A stretch of 29,998 bases of DNA, taken from Bacillota bacterium. Its GTDB lineage: Bacteria > Bacillota > Bacilli > Paenibacillales > NBRC-103111. Where the stretch lies: NCBI GenBank assembly GCA_023393235.1, contig JAEWMH010000146.1:1-29998 (forward strand), in the 5' to 3' direction. This document shows, piece by piece, positions 22,055-29,998 of the stretch; within the stretch, counting starts at the first letter, position 1, and each line of letters begins with the position of its first letter. The position numbers and the translations under genes are program-made. Under the pieces are notes generated by a model. The model saw nothing but the letters and a program-made list of their open reading frames with translations, did no database searches and was not told where the DNA came from.

Positions 22055-23134
22055 TTAGATATGTCTGTCAATGAATACTTGGTCTTGAATCCGTTTTAAT
22101 CCTTCCTTGATCGCCCTCGCTCGGACCTCTCCAATTCCATCCACTTCATCCAGATCCTCTATGGAGGCATTAACCATAAACGGCAGGTATTCAAACCGCT
22201 CCACCAGATTGGCGATGATCACCGAAGGCAGTCTCGGGATTTTGCTCAGGACCCGGTAGCCCCGCGGGGACAGCTGTTCCTCCATGGACGTGTTGGAATA
22301 CGGATACCCCAGCAGTCTGGCCAGATCATTGTGATTAAGAATCTCATCATTACCGAGGCGCCTGAGGGTCAGACGGATTTCCTTCACCCGCTCCTCCGAA
22401 GGATCTCTTGCATAGTCTTTCAAAAGAAGCAGCTGCTCATACTCCGTATTTCCAACCAACTCCTCCAGCTGCATGCTGATCAGACGGCCTTCCGTACCCA
22501 GTTCATTGATGTAACGTTTGATCTCACCTTTAATACGCAGCACCATCTCAATCCGTTGCAAAACATTGCAAACATCGTGGGTAGTCACAATTTCCTCAAA
22601 TTCCGCCGCTCCCAGATTGGTCAGCGCCTGGTCGAGAACGGTTTTGTACTTCTCCAGAGTTTGAATGGCCTGGTTGGCCTTGGTCAGAATCACGCCGATA
22701 TCCTTAAGGGAGTACCGGAGGGTCCCCTGATACAGCGTGATGACATTGCGCCGTTGGGAAATGGACACTACCAGCTTCCCCGTTTGTTTGGCCACACGCT
22801 CCGCTGTCCGGTGCCGGATTCCCGTTTCAATGGAGGGAATGGTCGGATCCGGAATCAGCTGTGTATTGGCATACAGAATTCTCCGTATATCCTCACTGAG
22901 GATAATCGCCCCGTCCATTTTGGCCAGCTCATACAGATGGTTGGGGGTAAAATCGCAATTGATGGAGAAGCCTCCATCCACTATGTCCATTAAATCTGGG
23001 CTGTAGCCTACTACGATCAACCCGCCTGTTTTGGCCCGCAGCACATTCTCCAGTCCGTCACGGAAGGCGGTACCGGGTGCCACCATCTGCAGAAGTTTGC
23101 TCATTACATCTTGCTTTTCCTCGTCCCGCCCCAT
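22055..23134 (-). CDS. disA: DNA integrity scanning diadenylate cyclase DisA
   Basis: A 359-residue octameric enzyme that makes c-di-AMP and scans DNA for lesions and branched structures. The N-terminal DAC domain has DGA (74-76) and RHR (107-109 in GIRHRTAERVAKQTG). A helical linker spans ~150-290, and the C-terminal helix-hairpin-helix DNA-binding domain contains IEDLDEVDGIGEVRARAIKE. The ATG at 23134 has AGGGGG upstream. It follows radA by 33 bases, the pairing seen in Bacillus, where RadA modulates DisA. Confidence 0.97.
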   Translation of the reverse strand: MGRDEEKQDVMSKLLQMVAPGTAFRDGLENVLRAKTGGLIVVGYSPDLMDIVDGGFSINCDFTPNHLYELAKMDGAIILSEDIRRILYANTQLIPDPTIPSIETGIRHRTAERVAKQTGKLVVSISQRRNVITLYQGTLRYSLKDIGVILTKANQAIQTLEKYKTVLDQALTNLGAAEFEEIVTTHDVCNVLQRIEMVLRIKGEIKRYINELGTEGRLISMQLEELVGNTEYEQLLLLKDYARDPSEERVKEIRLTLRRLGNDEILNHNDLARLLGYPYSNTSMEEQLSPRGYRVLSKIPRLPSVIIANLVERFEYLPFMVNASIEDLDEVDGIGEVRARAIKEGLKRIQDQVFIDRHI

Positions 23135-23167
23135 GGGAAGCCCCCTGACTCTCTATAAATAGTAATA

Positions 23168-24538
23168 CTACCGCGGCAGCGCCGCATCCAATGCCTCTTG
23201 AACAGTATTTACGCCGACCACGTCCATCCCCTTCGGAGGATTCCAGCCCTTCAGGGACTTCTGCGGAAGAATGACCCGCTTGAAGCCCAGCTTCTCCGCT
23301 TCCTTCACCCGCTGGTCCACCCGGGATACCCCTCTGACCTCTCCGGTCAGTCCGATTTCCCCGAAGATAGCATCAAAGGGCTGTGTCGGACAATCCCGGA
23401 AGCTGGAGGCAATGCTCACGGCCACAGCCAAATCTACTGCGGGTTCATCCAGCTTGACGCCTCCGGCAACATTGAGATACACGTCCTGGGTTTGCAGGAA
23501 TAGCCCATTCCGCTTCTCCAACACGGCAATAATCAATGACAGCCGGTTATGGTCATACCCTGTGGCCATCCGCCTGGGCGAAGGGAAGTTTGTGGGGCTA
23601 ACCAGCGCCTGCAGTTCCACCAGAACCGGCCGTGTCCCCTCCATACTGGCGACAACCGTTGAGCCAGCCACTCCCAAGGGCCGTTCGGACAAAAACAGCT
23701 CGGAGGGGTTATTTACCTCTACAAGCCCGGATTCCCTCATTTCGAAAATCCCGATTTCATTAGTGGAGCCAAACCGGTTTTTCACCGCCCGGAGAACCCG
23801 GTACGTATGATGCCGTTCCCCCTCAAAGTACAGGACACAGTCCACCATATGCTCCAGAAGCCGCGGTCCGGCGATAGCGCCTTCCTTAGTGACATGTCCG
23901 ACCAACACTGTTGCGATCCCCTTGGATTTGGCGATCCGCATAAAGTGGGCAGTACATTCCCGGACCTGGGATACGCTGCCGGGTGCCGAGGAGATGGACG
24001 GGTGGAAAACCGTTTGGATCGAGTCAATCACCAGGAAGTCCGGCTCTATTTCGTCGATGGCCATCAAGATGGCATCAATATTGGTCTCACACAGCACGAA
24101 CAACAACGGAGATATAGCACCCAGCCGGTCCGCCCGGAGCTTGGTCTGCCGGGTGGATTCCTCCCCGGAGATATAGAGAACCTTCAGTCCTTTGCGGTTC
24201 AGCTCAAAGGAGGTCTGCAAAAGCAGGGTGGACTTGCCGATACCGGGGTCACCGCCAACCAAGATCAGCGAACCCGGAACCACACCTCCGCCCAGCACCC
24301 GGTTTAGCTCGATGTTATCCGTGACAATGCGCGGCTCCTTCGTACTTTCTATGTGTATGATGGAAACCGCTTTTTCTTGCGGAAGAGCGGAAACGGATGT
24401 GTGGACGCCAGCCCGCTGCGGCGCCTCCACTTCCTCCACGAAGGTGTTCCAGGCTTGGCAGCCCGGGCACTTGCCCAGCCATTTGGGCGTTTCGTATCCA
24501 CATTCGGTACAGGTGAATTTCGTTTTTAGTTTAGCCAT
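23168..24538 (-). CDS. radA: DNA repair/recombination protein RadA (Sms)
   Basis: A 456-residue DnaB-like helicase for branch migration in recombination. The N-terminal zinc finger has C10, C13, C24 and C27; Walker A is GDPGIGKST (96-104); the RadA-specific KNRFG motif is at 253-257; a Lon-protease-like domain without its own protease activity occupies about residues 270-456. The ATG at 24538 has an AGGAAA site about ten bases upstream. A 360-base gap with the clpC terminator and an inserted element separates it from clpC, so it may have its own promoter; no good one is identified. Confidence 0.97.
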   Translation of the reverse strand: MAKLKTKFTCTECGYETPKWLGKCPGCQAWNTFVEEVEAPQRAGVHTSVSALPQEKAVSIIHIESTKEPRIVTDNIELNRVLGGGVVPGSLILVGGDPGIGKSTLLLQTSFELNRKGLKVLYISGEESTRQTKLRADRLGAISPLLFVLCETNIDAILMAIDEIEPDFLVIDSIQTVFHPSISSAPGSVSQVRECTAHFMRIAKSKGIATVLVGHVTKEGAIAGPRLLEHMVDCVLYFEGERHHTYRVLRAVKNRFGSTNEIGIFEMRESGLVEVNNPSELFLSERPLGVAGSTVVASMEGTRPVLVELQALVSPTNFPSPRRMATGYDHNRLSLIIAVLEKRNGLFLQTQDVYLNVAGGVKLDEPAVDLAVAVSIASSFRDCPTQPFDAIFGEIGLTGEVRGVSRVDQRVKEAEKLGFKRVILPQKSLKGWNPPKGMDVVGVNTVQEALDAALPR

Positions 24539-24668
24539 AATTTCGGATTTCCTGCGCTTTCTTTTTGTTATTCCGATCAGCTTGACGTAAATTTAAGTTT
24601 ACCATTTATTTGTATGGGCGTCCATGAAACCAAAGGCTCTCTTCTTATCTGATTCGGCAAATCCCGAC
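24539..24668 (-). other. spacer upstream of radA
   Basis: This AT-richer 130-base stretch between the clpC terminator and radA holds no gene. A TAAACT box inside the near-palindrome GTAAACTTAAATTTAC (about 24589-24604) could be a -10 region, but no -35 element at proper spacing is visible. Confidence 0.3.
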
Positions 24669-24719
24669 AAAAAATAAAGCCCCCTGCACAAAGGATTATT
24701 CCTTCGTGCAAGAGGCTTT
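24669..24719 (-). terminator. terminator of the ctsR-mcsA-mcsB-clpC operon
   Basis: On minus, AAAGCC, TGCAC and AAGGA pair with TCCTT, GTGCA and GGCTTT around an ATAA loop, followed by TATTTTTTG. It now lies 180 bases after the clpC stop because of the inserted element; without that element it would follow the stop directly. Confidence 0.88.
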
Positions 24720-24737
24720 GCAGGTTTTGGCCGGTTA

Positions 24738-24899
24738 GGCCGTATCTGAAAACTCGTTGAGGGCATCTTTCACCGCCTTTTCGCCCCGAACTATCGTCAC
24801 TTCCGCTTGACGTACCCCCGGTACGCCTTCACGAAAGTTCCTTGTTATGGGGGAAAATTTGGGCATTAGCTGCTCCCCTCGGAGTTTTCAGACACGTCC
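24738..24899. mobile_element. 162-bp MITE-like element at the clpC stop codon
   Basis: The termini GGCCGTATCTGAAAACTC (24738-24755) and the complement of GAGTTTTCAGACACGTCC (24882-24899) match at 16 of 18 positions. TA dinucleotides flank both ends (24736-24737 and 24900-24901), as expected for a TA target duplication. The exact centre holds the palindrome CGTACC-CCC-GGTACG (24811-24825). There is no transposase frame. TA duplication is typical of IS630/Tc1-mariner elements and their derivatives; the family is inference. Confidence 0.75.
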
Positions 24900-27325
24900 T
24901 AGTTGCGCACAACCACCAGCTCCCCTTCTTTTTCATCGATGACCAGATGGTCACCCTTCGTGATGTTGCCCTTGAGGAATTCCTCCGACAACCGGTCCTC
25001 AATATGCTTTTGGATGGCGCGGCGCAGCGGTCTTGCCCCGTAGGTGGGGTCATAACCTTCCTTAGCCAGGAACTTCTTGGCGCTGTCGGAGAGCTCGAAG
25101 TCCACTTCCTGCTCCTTCAAACGCTTGCGGAGTTCCTCTGCCATCAGGGTGACGATTTGGGCGATATGCTGTTCGTCCAAGGAGTGGAAGACGATCATTT
25201 CGTCCATCCGGTTTAGGAACTCCGGACGGAAGCTTTTCTTCAGCTCCGTCAACACCTTGTCTTTCATATTATTATATTCCTTGCCGGTATCGGCGATTGC
25301 GGCGGTGAAGCCCAGGGAGCTTTGCTTCTTGATGGTATCCGCCCCCACGTTGGAGGTCATGATGATCAAGGTATTGCGGAAGTCCACTGTACGTCCCTTG
25401 GAATCGGTCAAGCGGCCGTCCTCCAGAACCTGCAGGAGGATATTGAACACCTCGGGATGCGCTTTTTCGATTTCATCCAGCAATACAACGGAGTAAGGCT
25501 TGCGGCGTACCTTCTCGGTGAGCTGGCCGCCTTCTTCGTAGCCTACATATCCCGGAGGCGCTCCGACCAGACGGGAGGTGGAGTGTTTCTCCATGTATTC
25601 GGACATATCGATCCGGATAACCGCATTCTCGTCGCCGAAGAGGGCTTCTGCCAAGGCGCGTGCCAGCTCGGTTTTACCTACACCGGTCGGGCCAAGGAAG
25701 ATGAAGGAGCCCATAGGGCGCTTCGGATCCTTCAGACCTGCACGGGCCCGGCGGATGGCGCGGCTCACAGCCTTCACGGCTTCGTCCTGGCCAATCACCC
25801 GGTCATGGAGAATATCCTCCATCTTCAGCAGGCGTTCGGTTTCCTCTTCTGCCAGCTTCCGTACGGGAACCCCGGTCCAGCTCGCCACGATTTGGGCGAT
25901 ATCATCCGGCGTCACCACAGAGTCGGTGCGGCCTTGCTTTTCCTTCCACTCGTTGCGGGTGGACTCCAGTTCCTCGCGGAGCTTTTGCTCGGTATCCCGT
26001 AGAGCGGCAGCCTTCTCGAACTCCTGGCTTTGCACGGCGGAGTCCTTTTCCTTCCGGACATCCTCCAGCTTTTGCTCCATTTGCTTCAGGCTGGGCGGTA
26101 CAGTGTAGGACTTCAACCTCACCTTCGAGCCGGCTTCGTCGATCAGGTCAATGGCTTTGTCCGGCAGGAAGCGGTCGGTGATGTAACGGTCGGACAGCTT
26201 CACGGCCTGCACAATGGCCTCGTCGGAAATCTTCACCCGGTGATGGGCTTCATAACGGTCACGGAGACCGTAGAGAATTTGCACGGCTTCCTCCGGAGTC
26301 GGCTGATCCACTGAAATGGGTTGGAACCGGCGCTCCAAAGCGGCATCCTTCTCGATATATTTGCGGTACTCATCCAAGGTAGTGGCACCGATGCACTGCA
26401 GCTCGCCGCGGGCTAGGGCAGGCTTCAGAATGTTGGAGGCGTCGATAGCGCCTTCTGCGCCGCCTGCGCCGATCAGGGTGTGCAGTTCATCGATGAACAG
26501 GATGATGTTGCCCGCTTGACGGATTTCGTCCATGATCTTCTTCAGACGGTCCTCGAACTCGCCTCTGTATTTGGTGCCGGCAACAACGGAGCCCATATCC
26601 AGCGTCATGACCCGCTTATCCCGGAGTGTTTCGGGGATTTCGTTGTTGATAATCTTCTGTGCCAAACCTTCGGCAATGGCTGTTTTACCAACGCCGGGTT
26701 CACCGATCAGTACCGGGTTGTTCTTGGTCCGGCGGCTCAATACTTGAATGACCCGTTCAATTTCCTTGCTCCGGCCGATTACCGGGTCAAGATGCCCTTC
26801 CTTGGCAGTAGCCGTCAGATCACGGGCCAAACCGTCCAAGGTAGGTGTGCTGACGTTGGCAGGTGTGCCGTGGCTTGTGGAAACCGCCTCGCTGCTTCCC
26901 AGAAGCTGCAGCACTTGCTGGCGGGCCTTGTTAAGGCTCACACCCAGATTGTTCAGAACCCGGGCAGCCACCCCTTCACCTTCGCGGATCAAACCCAGGA
27001 GGATATGTTCAGTGCCCACGTACGTATGCCCGAGCTTGCGGGCTTCATCCATGGAAAGTTCAATGACTTTTTTAGCCCGGGGCGTGTATGCAATATTGGT
27101 CGGCTGCTCCTGTCCGCGGCCGATCAGGGATTCTACCTCATCCTGAATCTTCTCCAGGCCCAAACCCAGGGAGATCAGCGCCTTGGCGGCAATGCCTTCC
27201 CCTTCTTTAATCAATCCCAGCAAAATATGCTCTGTACCGATATTATTGTGTCCCAACCGCACAGCCTCTTCTTGTGCCAAGGCCAATACCTTTTGGGCAC
27301 GCTCCGTAAATCTGCCAAACATCAT
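24899..27325 (-). CDS. clpC: ATP-dependent Clp protease ATPase subunit ClpC
   Basis: An 808-residue class III-type AAA+ unfoldase that partners ClpP and adaptor MecA and degrades arginine-phosphorylated proteins. The N-domain has two Clp_N repeats (residues ~1-145, each with GTEHILLGLI). AAA module 1 has Walker A GEPGVGKT (208-215); the coiled M-domain with a UVR-like stretch is at ~415-465; AAA module 2 has Walker A GPTGVGKT (545-552). The LGF loop for ClpP docking is in SSLGFTAA. The ATG at 27325 is six bases after GGAGGTG, giving the usual MMFGRFTERAQ start. The stop is TAG, whose TA is the flank of the inserted element. The operon is under CtsR control. Confidence 0.98.
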   Translation of the reverse strand: MMFGRFTERAQKVLALAQEEAVRLGHNNIGTEHILLGLIKEGEGIAAKALISLGLGLEKIQDEVESLIGRGQEQPTNIAYTPRAKKVIELSMDEARKLGHTYVGTEHILLGLIREGEGVAARVLNNLGVSLNKARQQVLQLLGSSEAVSTSHGTPANVSTPTLDGLARDLTATAKEGHLDPVIGRSKEIERVIQVLSRRTKNNPVLIGEPGVGKTAIAEGLAQKIINNEIPETLRDKRVMTLDMGSVVAGTKYRGEFEDRLKKIMDEIRQAGNIILFIDELHTLIGAGGAEGAIDASNILKPALARGELQCIGATTLDEYRKYIEKDAALERRFQPISVDQPTPEEAVQILYGLRDRYEAHHRVKISDEAIVQAVKLSDRYITDRFLPDKAIDLIDEAGSKVRLKSYTVPPSLKQMEQKLEDVRKEKDSAVQSQEFEKAAALRDTEQKLREELESTRNEWKEKQGRTDSVVTPDDIAQIVASWTGVPVRKLAEEETERLLKMEDILHDRVIGQDEAVKAVSRAIRRARAGLKDPKRPMGSFIFLGPTGVGKTELARALAEALFGDENAVIRIDMSEYMEKHSTSRLVGAPPGYVGYEEGGQLTEKVRRKPYSVVLLDEIEKAHPEVFNILLQVLEDGRLTDSKGRTVDFRNTLIIMTSNVGADTIKKQSSLGFTAAIADTGKEYNNMKDKVLTELKKSFRPEFLNRMDEMIVFHSLDEQHIAQIVTLMAEELRKRLKEQEVDFELSDSAKKFLAKEGYDPTYGARPLRRAIQKHIEDRLSEEFLKGNITKGDHLVIDEKEGELVVVRN

Positions 27326-27361
27326 CGTGAACACCTCCAAATATAGTAATCACTTGTTCCT

Positions 27362-28423
27362 TTATTTCTGAGCCAAATGGCTGCGGATCAATTCCGCCCG
27401 GCGGATATCCCTTCCCTCTGCCGACAGCTTTTCGCCGGAGAGCTGCTGCAGGAAAGCAGGCTGGGTCATGACCAATAGCTCGTTTAACGCTGTTTTGCTG
27501 ACGTTCTGCACCATCCCCAGATCTACTCCAAGCCGTACATCGGATAAACGCTGGGCGGCCTCCTTGGAGTCCATGATGATGGCATGGGTCAGGATTCCGT
27601 AGGATCTGCAGATCCGGTCCTGCATTCTGGCTCTGGATTCCACCGCCAGGATCTGCCGGGCGCTGCGCTCATGCTCGATAATCTGCCGGACCACACTGTG
27701 CAGATTATCCAGAATCTCCTCCTCCGATTGCCCCAGTGTTATCTGGTTGGAAATCTGGAAGAGGTTGCCCACCGCCTCACTACCTTCGCCATAAATCCCT
27801 CTTACGGCCAGGCCCACTTGGGTGATCGCCTGCAGAATCCGGTTGATTTGCTGGGTGATCACAAGAGCAGGAAGATGGATCATTACCGAGGCCCGGATGC
27901 CTGTTCCCACATTGGTGGGACAACTGGTCAGGAACCCCCGCCGCTCGTCGAATGCGTATTCCAGCAGCTCCTCAAAACGGTCATCTACCTCATTGGCTAT
28001 CTTCCAAGCTTCCCGGATTTGAAAGCCGGAGGCAAGAACCTGAATGCGGATGTGATCCTCCTCATTCACCATAATACTGATGGATTCGGATTCGTTCAAC
28101 AAAACCGCACCGTTTTGTGATTCGTTGGCCAAATTGGGGCTGATCAGATGTTTTTCCACCAATACCTTTTTTTCCAACTCGGACAACTCGGAGAGTGGAA
28201 CCATCTCCATGGCCCCATCCTCCTGAAGGCTTCCGGCCTCGTGGAGCTCCCGGATTTTGTCCAACACCTCGCCGGACTGGGATTTGGTGGACAACATGGG
28301 AAACGGGTACCCGTTTAAGTTACGCGCAATTCGGACTCTGCTGCTGATGACGATATCCGAATCGGGGCCTTCGCCCTTCATCCATTCCGTCAATGCCTGC
28401 TCGAAAAATCGCCGGGAAACCAT
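27362..28423 (-). CDS. mcsB: protein arginine kinase McsB
   Basis: A 353-residue kinase with a phosphagen-kinase fold that phosphorylates arginines, marking proteins for ClpCP and inactivating CtsR. Signatures are VISSRVRIARN for nucleotide binding, SCPTNVGTGIRASVMIHLPA with the active-site cysteine, YGEGSEAVGNLFQISNQ, and the C-terminal RDIRRAELIR phosphoarginine pocket. The ATG at 28423 is chosen because GGGAGG lies upstream and the alignment then matches B. subtilis McsB; an ATG at 28441 directly after the mcsA stop lacks a site. Confidence 0.96.
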   Translation of the reverse strand: MVSRRFFEQALTEWMKGEGPDSDIVISSRVRIARNLNGYPFPMLSTKSQSGEVLDKIRELHEAGSLQEDGAMEMVPLSELSELEKKVLVEKHLISPNLANESQNGAVLLNESESISIMVNEEDHIRIQVLASGFQIREAWKIANEVDDRFEELLEYAFDERRGFLTSCPTNVGTGIRASVMIHLPALVITQQINRILQAITQVGLAVRGIYGEGSEAVGNLFQISNQITLGQSEEEILDNLHSVVRQIIEHERSARQILAVESRARMQDRICRSYGILTHAIIMDSKEAAQRLSDVRLGVDLGMVQNVSKTALNELLVMTQPAFLQQLSGEKLSAEGRDIRRAELIRSHLAQK

Positions 28424-28441
28424 ACCCTTGACTCCTCCCAT

Positions 28442-28957
28442 TTACAAGCCGGAGGTTTGCCGCTCCAGCTCTTTGATCTGGTCCCGGATTTTCGCTGCGG
28501 CTTCAAAGTCCTCATGCTCCACCCGCTGGACCAGTTCTTTCTTCAACCGTTCCAATTCACGCTTTACCTGAATTTTACCACCAGTGCGTTTGGGCACCTT
28601 GCCCGTATGCACGGTATTCCCGTGAACCCGCTTGAACAGCGGATCCAAGCGCTCGTCAAAATATTTATAACATTCACTGCAGCCAAAACGGCCCAGCTTG
28701 CTGAATTGCGAATACGTCAGCCCGCAGTTTTCACACCGCGGCGGCGTTTCCTGCCTGCGCTGGCTTCCCGTGGGCGGTTCAAAATCAAGCAGACCGGACA
28801 GCAGATTATGGATCGAAAACCCTCCTGCCGTTCCCGGAATCATTTCACCCTTTTCCCTGGCGCAGGATTCACAGATGTGAAATTCCGTCTTCTCGCCATT
28901 GACAATCTTCGTAAAATGCAGGGTTGCCGGCTTTTTGCCGCATTCCTGGCAAATCAT
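28442..28957 (-). CDS. mcsA: McsA, activator of McsB (zinc-finger/UVR protein)
   Basis: A 171-residue zinc protein with four CxxC pairs: C3/C6, C29/C32, C75/C78 and C93/C96, so two zinc sites. The C-terminal UVR domain is at about 128-168 (LERLKKELVQRVEHEDFEAA). McsA stimulates McsB kinase activity and serves as a sensor in CtsR derepression; this is family knowledge. The ATG at 28957 has GGGAGG eight bases upstream. It lies 19 bases after ctsR. Confidence 0.95.
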   Translation of the reverse strand: MICQECGKKPATLHFTKIVNGEKTEFHICESCAREKGEMIPGTAGGFSIHNLLSGLLDFEPPTGSQRRQETPPRCENCGLTYSQFSKLGRFGCSECYKYFDERLDPLFKRVHGNTVHTGKVPKRTGGKIQVKRELERLKKELVQRVEHEDFEAAAKIRDQIKELERQTSGL

Positions 28958-28976
28958 GAGAACGTCCTCCCTTTCC

Positions 28977-29438
28977 TCATGGACTCAACAAGGCAATGAG
29001 CATTGCCTTCAGAAGCTTGGCTCTGATTTCATCCCGAAATGGAAGCTTGATCTGAAGCGCGTCTCTGGATATCGCAGCACGGATAAGGTTCGCTTCCCTG
29101 CTCGAGATCTGCTTGCCCTCCTCCAGCTGATAAACCAATCCTTCGGCACCCGTCTGGTCAATGGCCTCGCCAATGGTTTGGAAAATGTGGTTAAGAATTT
29201 GCCCCCTGGACGACAGCTCCACCTTCTGAATCCGGATGTACCCGCCGCCGCCGCGCTTGCTCTCCACCACATACCCTTTTTCGAGAGTAAACCGGGTGCT
29301 GATGACGTAATTGATTTGGGAGGGCACACACTGAAATTCATCCGCCAGGTCGTTGCGCTGAATCTCAATGACGCCCCCAGGACTCTGCTGGAGAATTCGC
29401 TTCAGGTAGTTTTCTATGAGTTCCGAAATATTTCTCAT
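28977..29438 (-). CDS. ctsR: transcriptional repressor CtsR
   Basis: A 153-residue class III heat-shock repressor. The N-terminal winged helix-turn-helix contains IQRNDLADEFQCVPSQINYV and the glycine-rich wing ESKRGGGGYIRI, which inserts in the minor groove and acts as a thermosensor. The C-terminal dimerisation domain follows. The ATG at 29438 has AGGGG eight bases upstream. It is first in ctsR-mcsA-mcsB-clpC and has its own operator upstream, so it is autoregulated. Confidence 0.97.
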   Translation of the reverse strand: MRNISELIENYLKRILQQSPGGVIEIQRNDLADEFQCVPSQINYVISTRFTLEKGYVVESKRGGGGYIRIQKVELSSRGQILNHIFQTIGEAIDQTGAEGLVYQLEEGKQISSREANLIRAAISRDALQIKLPFRDEIRAKLLKAMLIALLSP

Positions 29439-29478
29439 CCCTCATCCCCTATTCCCGCAGCTTATTTGTTGACTTGAC

Positions 29479-29495
29479 TTTGACTTTCTTTGACC
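29479..29495 (-). promoter_or_regulatory. CtsR operator
   Basis: On minus the 17 bases read GGTCAAAGAAAGTCAAA, a perfect match to the CtsR heptad direct repeat (RGTCAAA, 3-base spacer, RGTCAAA). Further GTCAA half-sites follow immediately (29468-29478). The box lies just downstream of the predicted start site, where binding would block initiation. Confidence 0.93.
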
Positions 29496-29503
29496 TTGTA
29501 AAT

Positions 29504-29531
29504 ATTATAGCACCATTTTCTAAATTATCAA
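29504..29531 (-). promoter_or_regulatory. promoter of the ctsR operon
   Basis: On minus, TTGATA (29526-29531) and a perfect TATAAT (29504-29509) are 16 bp apart. Initiation near 29498 adjoins the CtsR box. Confidence 0.82.
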
Positions 29532-29780
29532 ATCATTTTGAAGGTGTCTTGGCAAATGGATCAGAGAAGGCTCCTAAAGCTCTCCAACAAGCTAAACACA
29601 GTATCTCCTGAAGGGGGAAAGTTTATGGCGGGAAGGGTTTGCCACTCGGGGCGAAGATATCGGTAGTGGTTCGGGGCTGGAGCCTTTTACTTTATGGATT
29701 TTTGCCCTTTTCCCTTTGATCCTTATCCTTTGCCTTTTGCCTTTTGCCTTTTGCTTACCATCCCCAACTCCACCATCACC
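29532..29780. other. gene-free region upstream of ctsR
   Basis: No reading frame with a ribosome site and no RNA gene is seen. From about 29690 the plus strand becomes strongly pyrimidine-rich and contains the heptamer repeat listed below. A palindromic element starts at 29781. Confidence 0.5.
29727..29753 (+). repeat. short tandem repeat of CCTTTTG
   Basis: Three perfect tandem copies of CCTTTTG (29733-29753) follow a six-base partial copy CCTTTG (29727-29732). Degenerate versions extend to about 29703, in a C/T-rich tract. Confidence 0.8.
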
Positions 29781-29965
29781 CTTACGGACACCAAAGCCCT
29801 TATTTGCTCCATATAGCGCTATCCTGAACCCTAACGGACCCAGATGACCTTATTCCGCTGAAAGGAAGCCTCCACCGCCTCCATTTACCCAAATAGCGCC
29901 GCTGGAGTCCGTTAGGTTAGCAAAACCCTGGTTTTGGAGTAAATAGCGCCTTTGGGGTCCGTTAG
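29781..29965. repeat. 185-bp four-module palindromic element, copy B
   Basis: Direct modules start at 29781 (CTTACGG) and 29831 (CTAACGG); inverted modules end CCGTTAG at 29915 and 29965. Spacing is 50 + 85 + 50 nt, identical to copy A. The outer modules pair at about 25 of the first 31 positions (CGGACnCCAAAG and TATTT/CTCCA blocks match). The sequence between modules differs widely from copy A, so modules and spacing are what is shared. Confidence 0.85.
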
Positions 29966-29998
29966 CATTCTGGGAGAGCATGATTGGGGGACAAAGGG

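Noticed and set aside
26480..27346. Long plus-strand frames opposite clpC, cysS, cysE and radA
   Set aside because: They mirror well-identified minus-strand genes in high-GC DNA and show no independent family features.
29570..29680. Possible small gene after GGGGGAAAGTTT ATG upstream of ctsR
   Set aside because: The frame closes after about a dozen codons.
1..29998. tRNA, rRNA, CRISPR array or transposase genes
   Set aside because: No tRNA arm signatures, rRNA motifs, regularly spaced repeats or transposase motifs were seen on either strand.

Overview
The window is about 30 kb of a Firmicutes chromosome, most likely Paenibacillus or a close relative in Paenibacillaceae. Three things point there: moderately high GC, strong AGGAGG-type ribosome binding sites with frequent GTG and TTG starts, and the gene order. 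Read on the minus strand from right to left, it is the conserved Bacillales backbone ctsR-mcsA-mcsB-clpC-radA-disA-(pssA)-yacL-ispD-ispF-cysE-cysS-mrnC-rlmB-rae1-sigH-//-rpmG-secE-nusG-rplK-rplA-rplJ-rplL-rsmC-rpoB. Almost every gene is on the minus strand; only a leucine dehydrogenase gene and a small cysteine-containing protein gene are on plus. No rRNA, tRNA, CRISPR or transposase gene was seen.

Region 1 (1-5600) is the transcription/translation block. It holds the start of rpoB (TTG start, two candidate promoters), an RsmC-type methyltransferase, L7/L12 and L10 behind a ribosomal-protein L10 leader with an attenuator, then L1, L11, NusG, SecE and L33 with clear sigma-A promoters.

Region 2 (5600-12620) is accessory and splits the usual sigH-rpmG neighbourhood. 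It carries an AraC regulator fused to a GyrI-like effector domain, a leucine dehydrogenase, and an LplB/LplC/lipoprotein carbohydrate ABC importer (no ATPase) followed by a DUF1861-like beta-propeller protein.

Region 3 (12620-18650) holds sigH, rae1/yacP, rlmB, mrnC, cysS and cysE. The cysES operon is preceded by a T-box leader whose probable specifier is UGC (Cys). gltX, usual between ispF and cysE in Bacillus, is absent here. Region 4 (18650-24540) has ispF, ispD, yacL, a 131-residue CxC/CxxC protein, pssA, disA and radA. Region 5 (24540-29530) is the CtsR regulon operon ctsR-mcsA-mcsB-clpC, with a perfect CtsR box behind its promoter.

The most unusual content is non-coding. Two diverged ~185-bp imperfect palindromes (17414-17598 and 29781-29965) each contain four copies of a ~25-bp module beginning CTAACGG. 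Module edges fall at exactly the same offsets in both (50 + 85 + 50 nt, two modules direct and two inverted). One copy lies inside the cysE leader, downstream of the T-box terminator. A separate 162-bp element with 18-bp terminal inverted repeats and TA flanks sits exactly in the clpC stop codon; removing it would restore TAA in place of TAG. Functional statements rest on sequence reading and family knowledge only; no searches were run.
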